Part shown: piece after piece, positions 9,138 through 18,930 of the stretch
Layout: the number at the start of each line of letters is the position of its first letter
How positions within the stretch are numbered: position 1 is the stretch's first letter
Assembly: GCA_963556065.3 (NCBI GenBank)
Contig: CAUVYH020000005.1
Span: 1 to 64,000, forward strand
Length of the DNA stretch: 64,000 bases
Direction of reading: 5' to 3'
From: JBAXTE01 sp963556065
GTDB taxonomy: Bacteria > Bacteroidota > Bacteroidia > Bacteroidales > WCHB1-69
Notes under the pieces: generated by a model
Told to the model about the DNA's origin: nothing
Databases searched by the model: none
What the model saw: the letters and a program-made list of their open reading frames with translations, nothing else
Position numbers and translations under genes: made by a program

Positions 9138-11768
9138 CTAGATTAAGCTTTTTGCTTTTTTAATAGCATTGTCGATTCCTGCAGGGTTTTTGCCTCCGGC
9201 AGTGGCGTAAAATTTTTGTCCACCCCCACCACCTTGCACCTCGGCTGCAATTTCACGAATCAGCTTGGAAGCATCCATGCCTTTGTCGTTTACCAAACTA
9301 TCGCTGAGAATCAATGAAAGGGATACTTTGCCTTCCGATTCGGTAATCAGCAGCAGCATTAGGTTTTCCACTTCCGCTTTTTACCTTAAACGAAAGATCT
9401 TTAACAGTGGCTGCATCAAAATCTACCTGTGCTGCGATAAAGTTAACCCCATTAATGTTTTCAACGTTATTTACGAGTGTTTTGGAAAGATTACCGGCTT
9501 TTTCGCGGTTCAATTGTTCCAACTGTTTCTTTAAATCTTCGACGGTTTCCATTAAATCGGCAACGGATTTAACCACATCTTTCGGATTTTTCAGTAGTTC
9601 CTTTAACTTCGTTTAATGTTGAGATTTGAGCGTTTAAATTTGCATCTGCGGCATCTGCAGTAATGGCTTCAATACGGCGAACACCAGCAGCAATGGCGCC
9701 TTCGGAGACAATTCTGAACAGGTCCTATTCGACCTGTTTGCATTTACGTGAGTTCCGCCACATAATTCGGTGGAAAAATCTTCGCTGAAACGGATGACCC
9801 GAACCTTATTGCCGTATTTTTCGCCGAACAAAGCCATGGCACCCATCTTTTGAGCCTCGTCAATAGGCACGTCACGATATTCGGTCAATGGGATGTTTTC
9901 CCTGATTTTGGTATTTACAATTTTTTCCACTTGAGCAATTTCTTCGTTGGTAAGTTTTGCAAAATGGGAGAAGTCGAAACGCAGACGTTCGGCGTTTACC
10001 AGAGATCCCTTTTGCTCCACATGCGTACCCAACACCTGACGCAATGCAGCATGTAATAAGTGTGTTGCGGAGTGGTTGTTTTCGGTTAGATGTCGTTTTT
10101 GTTTATCTACCTGGAGCAGTGAACACCCCATTGATGTCTTTTGGAAGTGTATTGGTTAGATGAACGGTAAGATTATTCTCTTTTTTGGTATCGGTGATCT
10201 GAATCTTTTCATCCCCGCAGACGATGGTTCCTTTATCTCCGGCTTGTCCGCCCGATTCGGCATAGAACGGGGTCTGGACAAAGACCAGTTGGAAAAATTC
10301 TTTGTCTTTCGCTTTCACCTTGCGGTATTTCACCAGTTTGCTTTCGCAGGCAAGCACATCATAACCCTAAAAAATGAGTTTCCGTTTGGCTGTCAATTAA
10401 TTCCGTCCAGTCTTTCGGTTTCTACTACTGCCGCTTGACGTGAACGTGTTTTTTTGAGCTTCCAGCCCTTTTTTAAATCCTTCCATATCCACGGTAAGCC
10501 CTTTTTCGGAAGCAATCAAACAGGTTAAATCGATAGGGAAGCCAAAGGTGTCGAAAAGTTCAAAGGCAAAATCGCCGGCAATCTCTTTTGATGACCCATG
10601 CGTCGCAATATGGTTCTCAAATTTCTGAATTCCGAGTGACAATGTTCTTAAAAAGGCTTGTTCTTCTTCTGTAATTACTTTAACGATGAGATCCGATTGT
10701 TTCTTGAGCTCCGAAAAACTGATGTCCCATTTGGTTTACAAGTATAGGAACTAATTTGTTGATAAACGGTTCGTTGAAACCCAGAAACGTATATCCGTAG
10801 CGCACTGCACGGCGTAAGATTCTGCGGATTACATAACCGGCTCCCGTATTTGAGGGCAGTTGCCCGTCGGCAATTGCAAAACTGATTGCCCTCAGGTGAT
10901 CGGAAATCACACGGATAGCGATGTCTTTTTCTTCATTTTTGCCGTATTCCACACCGGCCATCTGAGCTACGCCTTGAATCAACGGTTGGAAAACATCGGT
11001 ATCATAATTGGATTTTTTGCCTTGTAATACCATGCACAAGCGTTCGAAACCCATTCCCCGTGTCCACATGTTTTGCACGATAGTTGAACCAGTGTTCCGT
11101 TGGCTTGGCGATTATATTGAATAAATACAAGATTCCAAATTTCAATTACTTGCGGATGGTCGTGGTTGACTAATTCTTTTCCTGATATTTTTGCACGTTC
11201 TTCATCAGAGCGGATATCTACATGTATTTCCGAGCAGGGGCCACATGGGCCGCTATCACACCATTTCCCAAAAGTTGTCTTTTTTGGAGCCAAATAAAAT
11301 TCGATCTGCAGGAACATATTTTTTCCATATCTCAAGCGCTTCTGAATCGGCTTCAAGTCCATCCCCTTTATCTCCACCAAAAACGGTAACGTACATTCGG
11401 TCTTTATCAATTCTTAAGACTTCGGATAGCAGTTCCCATGCCCACGCAATGGCATCGGCTTTAAAATAATCGCCGAATGACCAGTTTCCCAACATTTCGA
11501 ACATCGTATGGTGATACGTGTCTTTCCCTACCTCTTCCAAGTCATTATGCTTTCCGGAAACACGCAAGCACTTCTGTGAGTTTGATACTTTTGTATAATT
11601 AGCGGAGCTGTTTCCCAAGAAAATATCCTTAAACTGATTCATCCCGGCGTTGGTAAACATGAGTGTGGGGTCGTTCTTTACCACCATGGGAGCCGATGGA
11701 ACGATTTGATGTTGTTTGTTTTTGAAAAAGCTTAAAAAGGCCTCTCTGATTTCGGTCGATGTCATCAT
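9138..11768 (-). CDS. alaS: Alanyl-tRNA synthetase, broken by at least seven frameshifts
   Basis: Charges tRNA-Ala; an essential single-copy gene. Pieces on the minus strand: class II catalytic core (11768 to about 11270: MMTSTEIREAFLSFFKNKQH, FTNAGMNQFKDIFLG), SGPCGPCSEIHVD, GMGFERLCMVLQGK, RRAVRYGY, the editing domain with NNHSATHLLHAALRQVLG (zinc-site HxxxH) and ELCGGTHV, and the C-terminal DHHA1 part ending EVQGGGGGQKFYATAGGKN. Full span is 877 codons, close to the family length. Joins lie near 11270, 11075, 10700, 10380, 10130, 9720 and 9370, plus others. All pieces retain their key motifs, so the breaks are read as sequence errors. Confidence 0.92.
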
Positions 11769-11805
11769 AATTGTTGAAATATAAGTCTCTTATTGTAATA
11801 AACTG

Positions 11806-11813
11806 CAAAATTA
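11806..11813 (-). promoter_or_regulatory. -7 promoter element of alaS
   Basis: TAATTTTG on the minus strand, matching TAnnTTTG, 37 bp upstream of the alaS start. Confidence 0.4.
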
Positions 11814-11858
11814 ACAAATTTTAATCATCAAATAGCCAGCTTATTGAACTAAAAACAA

Positions 11859-11866
11859 TATTTTTG
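11859..11866 (+). promoter_or_regulatory. -7 promoter element of the M23 peptidase gene
   Basis: TATTTTTG, 32 bp upstream of the ATG at 11899, back to back with the alaS promoter. Confidence 0.4.
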
Positions 11867-11898
11867 TCATTCTCGTTTATCAATCAAGGTTTCAAGAA

Positions 11899-12864
11899 AT
11901 GGCAAAAATAAAATATCACTTTAATGCAAAATCACTAACTTTTGAAAAAGCAAAGGTAACAATTAAAGACCGAATAATAAAGTTATTAGGATATTTGGCT
12001 ACAGGAGTCGCTTTCTCTTCGTTGGTAATGTTGGTTGCATATAACTTTTTTGATTCACCCAAAGAGAAAAAGCTTAAACGTGAAATCGACCAATATGAAT
12101 TTCAATATAAACTGCTTAATGATAGGATGAATAAAGTTCAGGCGGTAATTACCGACCTGCAACATCGGGATGACAACATCTATCGCACTGTTTTTGAAGC
12201 TGATCCGATTCCTAGTAGTGTTCGGAAAGCCGGTTTTGGAGGTTCTGAACGTTACGAAGAATTGAAAGGATTTGACAATACGGAATTGATTACCGAAACC
12301 ACTAAAAAATTGGATCAGATAACCAGCCAATTGTATGTTCAATCGAAGTCCTTTGATGAGGTTTGGAATATGGCCAGAAATAAATCGCAAATGATGAATT
12401 CAATTCCGGCTATTGTTCCTATTCGAAACGGGGCAAACAAAATTGTTTCCGGCTTTGGGAGAAGATTTCACCCATTACTTAAGACTTTGCATTTTCATAC
12501 AGGGATTGATATTACCTCTCCGCGAGGGACACCCATTTATGCATCCGGCGATGGTACTGTGGTCGAAATTAAGGGAATGTCCGGATATGGTAATGTGGTG
12601 GTTATTGATCACGGGTTTGGTTATCAGACTTTATATGCACACATGTCGAAAAAAGCTGTAAAGTCCGGGCAAAAAGTGAAACGTGGCGAGTGCATCGGTT
12701 ATGTGGGAAGTACCGGCATGTCGACTGCGCCACACTTACATTACGAAGTGATTAAAAACGGAACTAAAATAAATCCGATTAATTTCTTCTTCAAAGATTT
12801 ATCTCCTCAAGAATACGAAAATGTAATTGAGTCGGCAGGTAAGGTCAACCAAGCACTTTCGTAG
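11899..12864 (+). CDS. M23 family metallopeptidase (LytM-type), membrane anchored
   Basis: 321 residues. One transmembrane helix near 30-52 (LLGYLATGVAFSSLVMLVAY) is followed by a coiled-coil region (about 55-130) and a C-terminal LytM domain (about 190-300) with FHTGIDIT (zinc ligands His and Asp), YASGDGTVVE, VIDHGFGYQTLYAHM and APHLHYEV (HxH zinc motif). All zinc ligands are present, so it is probably an active peptidoglycan endopeptidase acting on the periplasmic side; a role as a division-type activator cannot be excluded. It stands next to alaS, divergently, as it does in many Bacteroidales. Confidence 0.9.
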   Translation: MAKIKYHFNAKSLTFEKAKVTIKDRIIKLLGYLATGVAFSSLVMLVAYNFFDSPKEKKLKREIDQYEFQYKLLNDRMNKVQAVITDLQHRDDNIYRTVFEADPIPSSVRKAGFGGSERYEELKGFDNTELITETTKKLDQITSQLYVQSKSFDEVWNMARNKSQMMNSIPAIVPIRNGANKIVSGFGRRFHPLLKTLHFHTGIDITSPRGTPIYASGDGTVVEIKGMSGYGNVVVIDHGFGYQTLYAHMSKKAVKSGQKVKRGECIGYVGSTGMSTAPHLHYEVIKNGTKINPINFFFKDLSPQEYENVIESAGKVNQALS

Positions 12865-12936
12865 GAAAGGGTTAAACGAAAATGAGAATGTGATGCGCGG
12901 CCAGCAGGGCAAAAATAAATGCTACGCTCTTTGCCG

Positions 12937-13422
12937 TTAAATTTTCTTGACTTTCGCTTGGTCTGTACATTCCGAAAGCAGTTCGGAAATGGTTTTGTGG
13001 AGAATGGGGTGAACTAAACAAGGGGCGATTTCGGACAAAGGCAACAGGGTGAAGCGACGTTTTTGAATCTGTGGATGCGGGACTTCCAATTCCGGTGTTG
13101 AGATAATTTGGTCGTCGATAAAAAGAATGTCCAAATCCAAGGTGCGGGAGTGATATTTCCCATCATCAGCCCTTTTACGGCCAAATTCAAGTTCAATATT
13201 CAGTAATTCCTGTAAAACTTTTAAAGGATGCAGTTCAGTTTCAATCACAATTACTCGATTTAAAAACCACTGACGGGCTTCGAATCCCCACGGTTCCGAT
13301 TCGTAAGTAGATGATTTTGCAGAGATTGCACCGATTCGTTTTTTAATTTCTATTGTTGACAAATCGAGGTATTCATGCCGATTCCCTTCATTGGATCCCT
13401 GTAAAATATAAACCGTTTTCAT
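12937..13422 (-). CDS. folK: 2-amino-4-hydroxy-6-hydroxymethyldihydropteridine diphosphokinase
   Basis: Folate pathway: transfers diphosphate from ATP to hydroxymethyldihydropterin. Family motifs are present: VYILQGSNEGNR at the start, SSTYESEPWGFEARQWFLN, the FGRKRADDGKYHSRTLDLDILF signature and VPHPQIQKRRFTLLPL. I take the ATG at 13420-13422 (MKTVYILQGSNEGN) and not the longer frame from 13452, since family members begin right before this strand. 161 residues, normal length. It converges on the M23 gene with 72 bp between. Confidence 0.93.
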   Translation of the reverse strand: MKTVYILQGSNEGNRHEYLDLSTIEIKKRIGAISAKSSTYESEPWGFEARQWFLNRVIVIETELHPLKVLQELLNIELEFGRKRADDGKYHSRTLDLDILFIDDQIISTPELEVPHPQIQKRRFTLLPLSEIAPCLVHPILHKTISELLSECTDQAKVKKI

Positions 13423-13756
13423 AAGGCAAAGATAAAATAATAAATGAGTCAAATGTCTCTAAAGTCGAAAGTTTATAAAGTGTCAAATTATAAAAATCAG
13501 TCACACTTTCGATTCTAGTAATTGGGATTCAATATAAAACAGAAGATTTTTCTTGCCGTATTCATAAAGTAAATCAAGTGTGGTTAAGGTGGAGAAAAAG
13601 ATTGCTAAACGGTAATGTTGGACGGTTTTTAGTAATCAAAAAAAGAAAGGCTTTAAACAAATTAACGTTACTCCTGAAAAACAAAAGTTCTATATTTTTC
13701 GAATATTTTTATGATTTATTAAAAATTATCTATATTTGTTGTGATAAATCAATTCT
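13423..13756. other. Intergenic region between folK and comEC
   Basis: About 330 bp between two divergent genes. It contains the comEC promoter element at its right end. A 66-codon open frame in it (13578-13778) has no recognisable similarity and overlaps the comEC start; I do not call it. Nothing else is seen. Confidence 0.5.
13731..13738 (+). promoter_or_regulatory. -7 promoter element of comEC
   Basis: TATATTTG, 18 bp upstream of the comEC ATG; exact match to TAnnTTTG. Confidence 0.4.
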
Positions 13757-15844
13757 ATGTGGCAAAAATACCCCTTAATTAGAGTTTTAATTCCTTTTAT
13801 TCTTGGGATTTTACTAGTAGATGTTTTCGGTAGTTTTTTTAATCCTGTTACAATTGGAGTTACTGCTTTTTTTATAATTGCAGCTACAGCATTGTTCTGG
13901 TTTCGCTTTTCACACCATTTTCGTTTTGTTAGCGGAGCTTTAGTGATGATTTCTATCGGAATGCTCTCGATTTCTTATACAGCTCAGTATCAAAAACAAT
14001 TATTTCAGCTTCCTTCCGGTGTATCCTCCGATACGATAAGCTATGTTGCTACTATTATAGATCCGCCCACCGAAAAACAACGGTCGGTGAAGCTTACTTG
14101 CCTGATTACTGAATTAAAGCAGGATAAAATTCTGTCCGAAACTCACGAAAAATGCATTATTTATGTTGCCAAAGATGCGGCTGCGTTGAAGTTGAATTAT
14201 GGCGATAAAGTAGTGTTTCGCACCCGATTAAAAGATGTGCCTATTCCATTGAATCCGTCGGAGTTCAACTATCAAAAATCATTGCAACGCAAGGGAATTC
14301 GATATCAGTCGTACGTTGATGCTGTTAGTTGGAAAAAAATTGGAGAAGGCGAGGGTAATGTTATTATGGATTTGGCTTACCGATTAAGGGACAAGTTCTT
14401 ACAAATATTATCAACATATCAATTTGACAGCCAGGAATATGGAGTAATAGCAGCAATCCTATTGGGATACGATGAAAAGCTTGATCCCGAATTATCTGCA
14501 CACTATGCAGGTGCAGGGGTAACACATGTGCTTTGTGTGTCGGGAATGCACGTGGGGGTGATTTACATGATTTTAAATTTTTTTCTGGGCTTTTTAGACA
14601 AAAAACAATATACGAAAATTTTCAAAGTAATTCTCTTGTTGGCGCTAATTTGGTTGTATTCAGCTATCACCGGCCTTTCACCATCAGTACTGAGATCGGC
14701 AACCATGTTCTCGTTTATCGCCATAGGAAATTCAATGAAGCATAAAGTGAATAGCTATCACAGTCTGTTGGCTTCGCTCATCCTTTTGCTTGCATTTGAT
14801 CCCTTTGTTATCTTTAATATTGGATTGCAACTTTCATATTTGGCCGTTTTTGGAATTGTTTGGCTTCAACGGCCAATTTATAATCTCTGGATTCCGAAAT
14901 ATAAGTTGGTGAACTGGACTTGGCAACTGATTACGGTATCTCTGGCTGCGCAAATTGTGACGACTTCAATCTCTATTTATTACTTTCATCAATTTCCAAA
15001 TTATTTTATTTTATCGAATTTATTGGTGGTTTTCCTCTCTTCGCTGGTCATTTATGCCGGAGTTGCGGTGTTGGTTACCTCTTTCTGGTTCTGGCTTTCG
15101 AATTTGTTGGCTCAAGTAATGGTTTGGCTAATCAAGGTCATGAACTTCATCACTGTTTATATCAGCGATTTGCCGGGTTCGAAGACCGCAAATATCGATT
15201 TAAGCGGGATTTCAATGCTGGTTTTGTATGGATCTATTTTTATCGTTCTTTTGACTTTGATTTATCGGAATAAAAAACTAGTTTGGGGAGCCCTTGTAAT
15301 CACGATTGCGTTTGTAGCGTTGCTAATGTTTGATAATTTTCAGGAATACAATAGTAACAAAATTACGGTTTACGCCCTAAACAAACAGACCGTAATCGAT
15401 ATTAAAACTTCCAACCGGATGATTTCGTTGTGCGATTCCTCGCTTTACAATTCAGAAGACCCAACGCCATTTCAAGTGAAATCGGCCCGTATTTCCGATG
15501 GTATTCAGCCGGACACCACGCTTTTGCTATCTACCGGTGCGTTATGGGAAAAACTGGGAATAATTCTTCAGGCTCAATTTTTAAAAGCCGGGGATAAAAG
15601 AATTGCATTTGTCAACAAACAACCATTGACCGATAAAAATCCTATATTTGTGGATTATGCCATTGTATTTGGAAATCCAAAGCTAAAGATGTCTAAAGCA
15701 ATTCAGGAAATCCATGCTAAGATATGGGCTTTCGACGGCTCAAACTCCTCTTACAAGGTGAATAAGTGGATAAAGGAATGTGACAGTTTAAAAGTAAATA
15801 GTTATCCGATAGCCAGCCGGGGAGCATTGGTTATCGATTTTTAG
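13757..15844 (+). CDS. ComEC/Rec2 family DNA-uptake channel protein
   Basis: 695-residue polytopic membrane protein. Order: two or three N-terminal helices (about 5-75), a soluble DUF4131-like OB-fold region (about 85-210), then the competence domain with GVIAAILLGYDEKLDPEL, the hallmark VTHVLCVSGMHVGVIY (about 255-270), LSPSVLRSATMF and a series of helices to about 530, ending in a short soluble tail. It lacks a full metallo-beta-lactamase-like C-terminal domain with HxHxD, as is usual for shorter Bacteroidota members. Role: channel for single-stranded DNA across the inner membrane; whether this organism is transformable is not shown. A lipoprotein gene follows after 25 bp. Confidence 0.9.
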   Translation: MWQKYPLIRVLIPFILGILLVDVFGSFFNPVTIGVTAFFIIAATALFWFRFSHHFRFVSGALVMISIGMLSISYTAQYQKQLFQLPSGVSSDTISYVATIIDPPTEKQRSVKLTCLITELKQDKILSETHEKCIIYVAKDAAALKLNYGDKVVFRTRLKDVPIPLNPSEFNYQKSLQRKGIRYQSYVDAVSWKKIGEGEGNVIMDLAYRLRDKFLQILSTYQFDSQEYGVIAAILLGYDEKLDPELSAHYAGAGVTHVLCVSGMHVGVIYMILNFFLGFLDKKQYTKIFKVILLLALIWLYSAITGLSPSVLRSATMFSFIAIGNSMKHKVNSYHSLLASLILLLAFDPFVIFNIGLQLSYLAVFGIVWLQRPIYNLWIPKYKLVNWTWQLITVSLAAQIVTTSISIYYFHQFPNYFILSNLLVVFLSSLVIYAGVAVLVTSFWFWLSNLLAQVMVWLIKVMNFITVYISDLPGSKTANIDLSGISMLVLYGSIFIVLLTLIYRNKKLVWGALVITIAFVALLMFDNFQEYNSNKITVYALNKQTVIDIKTSNRMISLCDSSLYNSEDPTPFQVKSARISDGIQPDTTLLLSTGALWEKLGIILQAQFLKAGDKRIAFVNKQPLTDKNPIFVDYAIVFGNPKLKMSKAIQEIHAKIWAFDGSNSSYKVNKWIKECDSLKVNSYPIASRGALVIDF

Positions 15845-15869
15845 TACAAACCAAATTAAATCAATAAAT

Positions 15870-16364
15870 ATGAGAAAATTATCAACATTCGCCCTGTTCA
15901 TGGTATTAATTTTTAGTTATTCTTGTAATTCCAAGATAGACCAGGAATATATCAAAAGCCTTCATCTAACTTCGGTTCCCCATTCCGCATTCGAGATTTC
16001 CATTCCCGATCATTATTCGCTTGTTGAAAGCCAAGGTCCGGACTTCAATGTCTATTATCTTCAGCCGGCAGACACCACCGATAAAAAGTTGTTCTCTGCA
16101 GGAATGTATTTGGGAAACAATCCAAGTACGTTTGGAAAAACGAAAACAGGGTGCAAGCAAGAAAAGAGAAAAACAGAAGTATTGGAAACCAAAAATGAAT
16201 GGACGGTTTATAATTGTAACGGACAGTTCTTTCTCGAAACGATTGTGGAAAATAAGTATCACCAAGGAGGAGACGATTTTATTCATATCTTTGGAAATGC
16301 GACCAATGAATCTGATGCAGAGCATATTCTCGCGATATTCTCTACCTTAATAAAGAAAAAATAG
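15870..16364 (+). CDS. Small lipoprotein of unknown function
   Basis: 164 residues beginning with a lipoprotein signal peptide (MRKLSTFALFMVLIFSYSCN; lipobox Cys at about residue 19). The mature part is a short mixed alpha/beta domain with no family I recognise. It follows comEC by 25 bp on the same strand and probably shares its transcript; its stop is only 4 bp from the stop of the converging response regulator gene. Confidence 0.7.
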   Translation: MRKLSTFALFMVLIFSYSCNSKIDQEYIKSLHLTSVPHSAFEISIPDHYSLVESQGPDFNVYYLQPADTTDKKLFSAGMYLGNNPSTFGKTKTGCKQEKRKTEVLETKNEWTVYNCNGQFFLETIVENKYHQGGDDFIHIFGNATNESDAEHILAIFSTLIKKK

Positions 16365-16368
16365 TGGA

Positions 16369-17085
16369 TTATTCCATGAATTTTTTATTCACATATTCCC
16401 AAAATATTTCTTTGTAATTGTCTGAAATAGGGATATACACATCGCCAAACAAAATCCGGCTTCGCTCAATGGTCTGAATTTTTGTTAAATTCACAATATA
16501 GGAGCGGTGTACGCGCATAAATTGATTTTGGGGTAAGCGTTCAATTATGCTTTTCATGCTCATTAAGCTAACCACCGGCTTGATTTGGTTTTGCATGTAT
16601 ATTTTTACATAATCTTTAAGTCCTTCAATATAGAGAATGTTATGAAATTCGATGCGTTGAATTCGATATTCCGTTTTCACAAAAATATACTGATTATTTA
16701 CGGAAATCGTAGGTGTATTTTTTTCTTCGTACATACGTTGTGCTTTAATGGCGGCATCGTAGAATTCCTCAAAATTGAAAGGTTTTAGCAGGTAGTCAAT
16801 GGCACTCACTTTATAACCTTCAATAGCATAATTATTGAATGCGGTGGTGAAAACAATCAAGGTTCGGCTGTTTAAAGACCGGGCTAACTCTAAACCGTTG
16901 AGACCAGGCATTTGAATGTCGATAAAGGCTAAGTCTATCGGTGTCTTTTCCGTGGTCTCAATCACCTCATTCGCATTGGAGCAGCTTCGAACAAGATTTA
17001 AAAACGGAATTCGTTCCACGTATCCTTTAATCAGATCTAGCGCTAATGGCTCATCGTCGGCAATAACACAATTTAATTTATCCAT
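16369..17085 (-). CDS. LytTR-type DNA-binding response regulator
   Basis: 238 residues. Receiver domain (1-120) with acidic pair Asp10/Asp11, phospho-acceptor Asp56 in AFIDIQMPG and Lys in YLLKPF. The C-terminal LytTR domain (about 140-236) has the typical RIEFHNILYIEGLKDYVKIY and FMRVHRSYIVNL motifs. LytTR domains bind 9-bp direct repeats about 21 bp apart. It overlaps the kinase gene by 8 bp and is the last gene of the CotH/VTC operon. The repeats of this geometry found at 26.97, 29.8 and 34.75 kb, and a related element at 39.19 kb, are candidate targets (inference). Confidence 0.93.
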   Translation of the reverse strand: MDKLNCVIADDEPLALDLIKGYVERIPFLNLVRSCSNANEVIETTEKTPIDLAFIDIQMPGLNGLELARSLNSRTLIVFTTAFNNYAIEGYKVSAIDYLLKPFNFEEFYDAAIKAQRMYEEKNTPTISVNNQYIFVKTEYRIQRIEFHNILYIEGLKDYVKIYMQNQIKPVVSLMSMKSIIERLPQNQFMRVHRSYIVNLTKIQTIERSRILFGDVYIPISDNYKEIFWEYVNKKFME

Positions 17086-18142
17086 GATTAATCGGTATGG
17101 TTAGTTTTGTGATATAAAAATCTCCTACGCAATGCTGTTCAAAGTTATATTCGTCCGGTGAAAAAAGAAATTCGAGTCGTTTTTTTACGTTGACGATTCC
17201 GATTCCCGAACCGCTTTTGTCTTTTTGAGCTTTTGGGAAATTGGTGTTAGCCACTTCAAAAAGGAGTTTATCATTAGTCACAGAAAACCAAATTCGAATC
17301 ACACTGTTTTTAATGGGGTCGATACCGTGTTTAAACGCATTTTCCACTAGAGAAATATAGATTAGTGGAGGAATATGGACATCGGGAACCATGGAGGGAA
17401 TTTCGATGGAAATAGAAACGTTTTGCTGGGTTCGAATCTTCATTAATTCTACATAATTTGCAATAAAAGTAATTTCGTCTTTAATCAGCACCTCCGGATC
17501 ATTCGTTTGATATAAGACGAATCGCATCAGTTTGCTGAGCCGGTGCAGAACCTCTTTGGCATAATCGGGACTGGTGTCGATGAGTGAATAAATATTATTA
17601 AGCGTGTTGAAGAAAAAATGGGGTTGAATTTGGTATTTTAAATAACTTAATTCTGATTTTAAATGCTCATTTTCAAGTTTTTTACGCTCATTTTCTTCCT
17701 TGTTCAATTTTACGGTGGCACGAATTGCCACGGCAACTCCAAGAGATAATAAAAATGGAAAAATGATTCGCGAAACACGTAGATCCAATGGAGCCTCACC
17801 CATTGGCTTAAACGGATCATTCATCTCTTTTTGTATATCATTATTATTGGGTTTTTTAATGCCGCCGAATTCGAATTTTAAAGATAAAAAAAGTATGACA
17901 ATGAAGATCAAAACATTAAAACCGATAAAAAGAAGTAATTTGTGGTTAAACAAAAAACGTTTAATTAACAGGAAGTAATTCAAATAAAAGATTACCACTA
18001 CAAACATCATTTCCACCCAATTGTCAAACATTGGAGGATGCGGTTTGTTGAAGTCCATAAAGAAATAGGGGAATAACATCACAAATACCCATATTACTAT
18101 ATGAAGCATAATTTTTAATATGGATTCGGTATATTTTTTCAC
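17078..18142 (-). CDS. LytS-type sensor histidine kinase
   Basis: 354 residues. Four N-terminal transmembrane helices (about 10-30, 42-62, 70-90, 125-145) without a large sensor domain, then a coiled linker and a His_kinase domain with QIQPHFFFNTLNNIYSLID (phospho-accepting His near residue 175) and a GHKL ATPase with PPLIYISLVENAFKHGID and SGSGIGIVNVKKRLE. It should phosphorylate the response regulator whose gene overlaps its 3' end. It comes 55 bp after a DUF2490 gene, so it is probably transcribed together with the CotH/VTC/DUF4956 genes. The signal is unknown; the small membrane part suggests sensing in or near the inner membrane. Confidence 0.92.
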   Translation of the reverse strand: MKKYTESILKIMLHIVIWVFVMLFPYFFMDFNKPHPPMFDNWVEMMFVVVIFYLNYFLLIKRFLFNHKLLLFIGFNVLIFIVILFLSLKFEFGGIKKPNNNDIQKEMNDPFKPMGEAPLDLRVSRIIFPFLLSLGVAVAIRATVKLNKEENERKKLENEHLKSELSYLKYQIQPHFFFNTLNNIYSLIDTSPDYAKEVLHRLSKLMRFVLYQTNDPEVLIKDEITFIANYVELMKIRTQQNVSISIEIPSMVPDVHIPPLIYISLVENAFKHGIDPIKNSVIRIWFSVTNDKLLFEVANTNFPKAQKDKSGSGIGIVNVKKRLEFLFSPDEYNFEQHCVGDFYITKLTIPINHG

Positions 18143-18197
18143 TTAATAATGGTTTTGAATTTAGGGCTTCTAATCAAAAAAGTAAGAACACGATAAA

Positions 18198-18881
18198 TTA
18201 GAAAGAACAAATATAACTAATTCCCGTAACATAATTGTTATTTGGATCAACTTGATGAAATTGATTTTCAATTAGGTAATATATTTCCAAAGAGTTATGT
18301 CTGTTTATTTTATACTCGCTTCCAATACAATATCTTGATTTTACAAGCTCAAAGTAGTTACTGCTTGATAAAGGAAAATAATATTCCAGAGACAAAAACG
18401 GCTTAATTTTCTTAGTTAAGCTATATTTTACTTGAATTTTGTTTCGCCATTTAAAAGTAGGAACAGATTCATTGCTGGAATAAATATCTGCATACTCCAT
18501 TTCTGCACGGGTCCGGAGTTGAAGACTAAAGAGATAATAATTTTTTTTGAAAGCTAAGTCTATATTTAGTCGATGATTGTTTGAGAAATAATCATGCTTT
18601 TTCTTTCGTTTTTCGTAAAAACGGTATCCACCCGATATTTCCCACATTTTTCCTAACTTGTATTCGGTGCCAATTTCCAAATAGCCCAAACCTATCCTTG
18701 AGATGTTATTTGTAAATCGCAAACTGCTTTCGGCATAAAAAGAAGTGCTTTTGCTGAGTTTATAGTTAAACTTAACATCCGACCACAGTTGCGCATCATT
18801 GATTTGAGCAGACAAGTTGAGAGAGATCAATAATGTGTAAACGACGATCAATAAGGACTTTAATTTGTTCATTCGGGCCAT
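18198..18881 (-). CDS. DUF2490 family outer-membrane-like protein
   Basis: 227 residues with a signal peptide (about 1-25, ending NLSAQ). The mature part, AQLWSDVKFNYKLSKSTSFYAESSLRFTNN onward, is a series of amphipathic strands with aromatic girdles, ending in Phe (SYICSF), as expected for a small outer-membrane beta-barrel. DUF2490 proteins have no established function. The gene lies 49 bp after the DUF4956 gene and 55 bp before the kinase gene. Position suggests an outer-membrane component of the CotH/VTC system, but that is inference. Confidence 0.8.
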   Translation of the reverse strand: MARMNKLKSLLIVVYTLLISLNLSAQINDAQLWSDVKFNYKLSKSTSFYAESSLRFTNNISRIGLGYLEIGTEYKLGKMWEISGGYRFYEKRKKKHDYFSNNHRLNIDLAFKKNYYLFSLQLRTRAEMEYADIYSSNESVPTFKWRNKIQVKYSLTKKIKPFLSLEYYFPLSSSNYFELVKSRYCIGSEYKINRHNSLEIYYLIENQFHQVDPNNNYVTGISYICSF

Positions 18882-18930
18882 GTTAGTTATTTGGTTGAAT
18901 TCAGTTGGTCACCGGAATCGCTTGACGTTA

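Noticed and set aside
946..11768. Programmed ribosomal frameshifting as explanation for split genes
   Set aside because: More than twenty sites in seven unrelated genes, no common slippery sequence, and these families are not known to use it.
13578..13778. 66-codon open frame before comEC
   Set aside because: No similarity to a known protein, overlaps the comEC start and promoter element, composition is that of random A/T-rich DNA.
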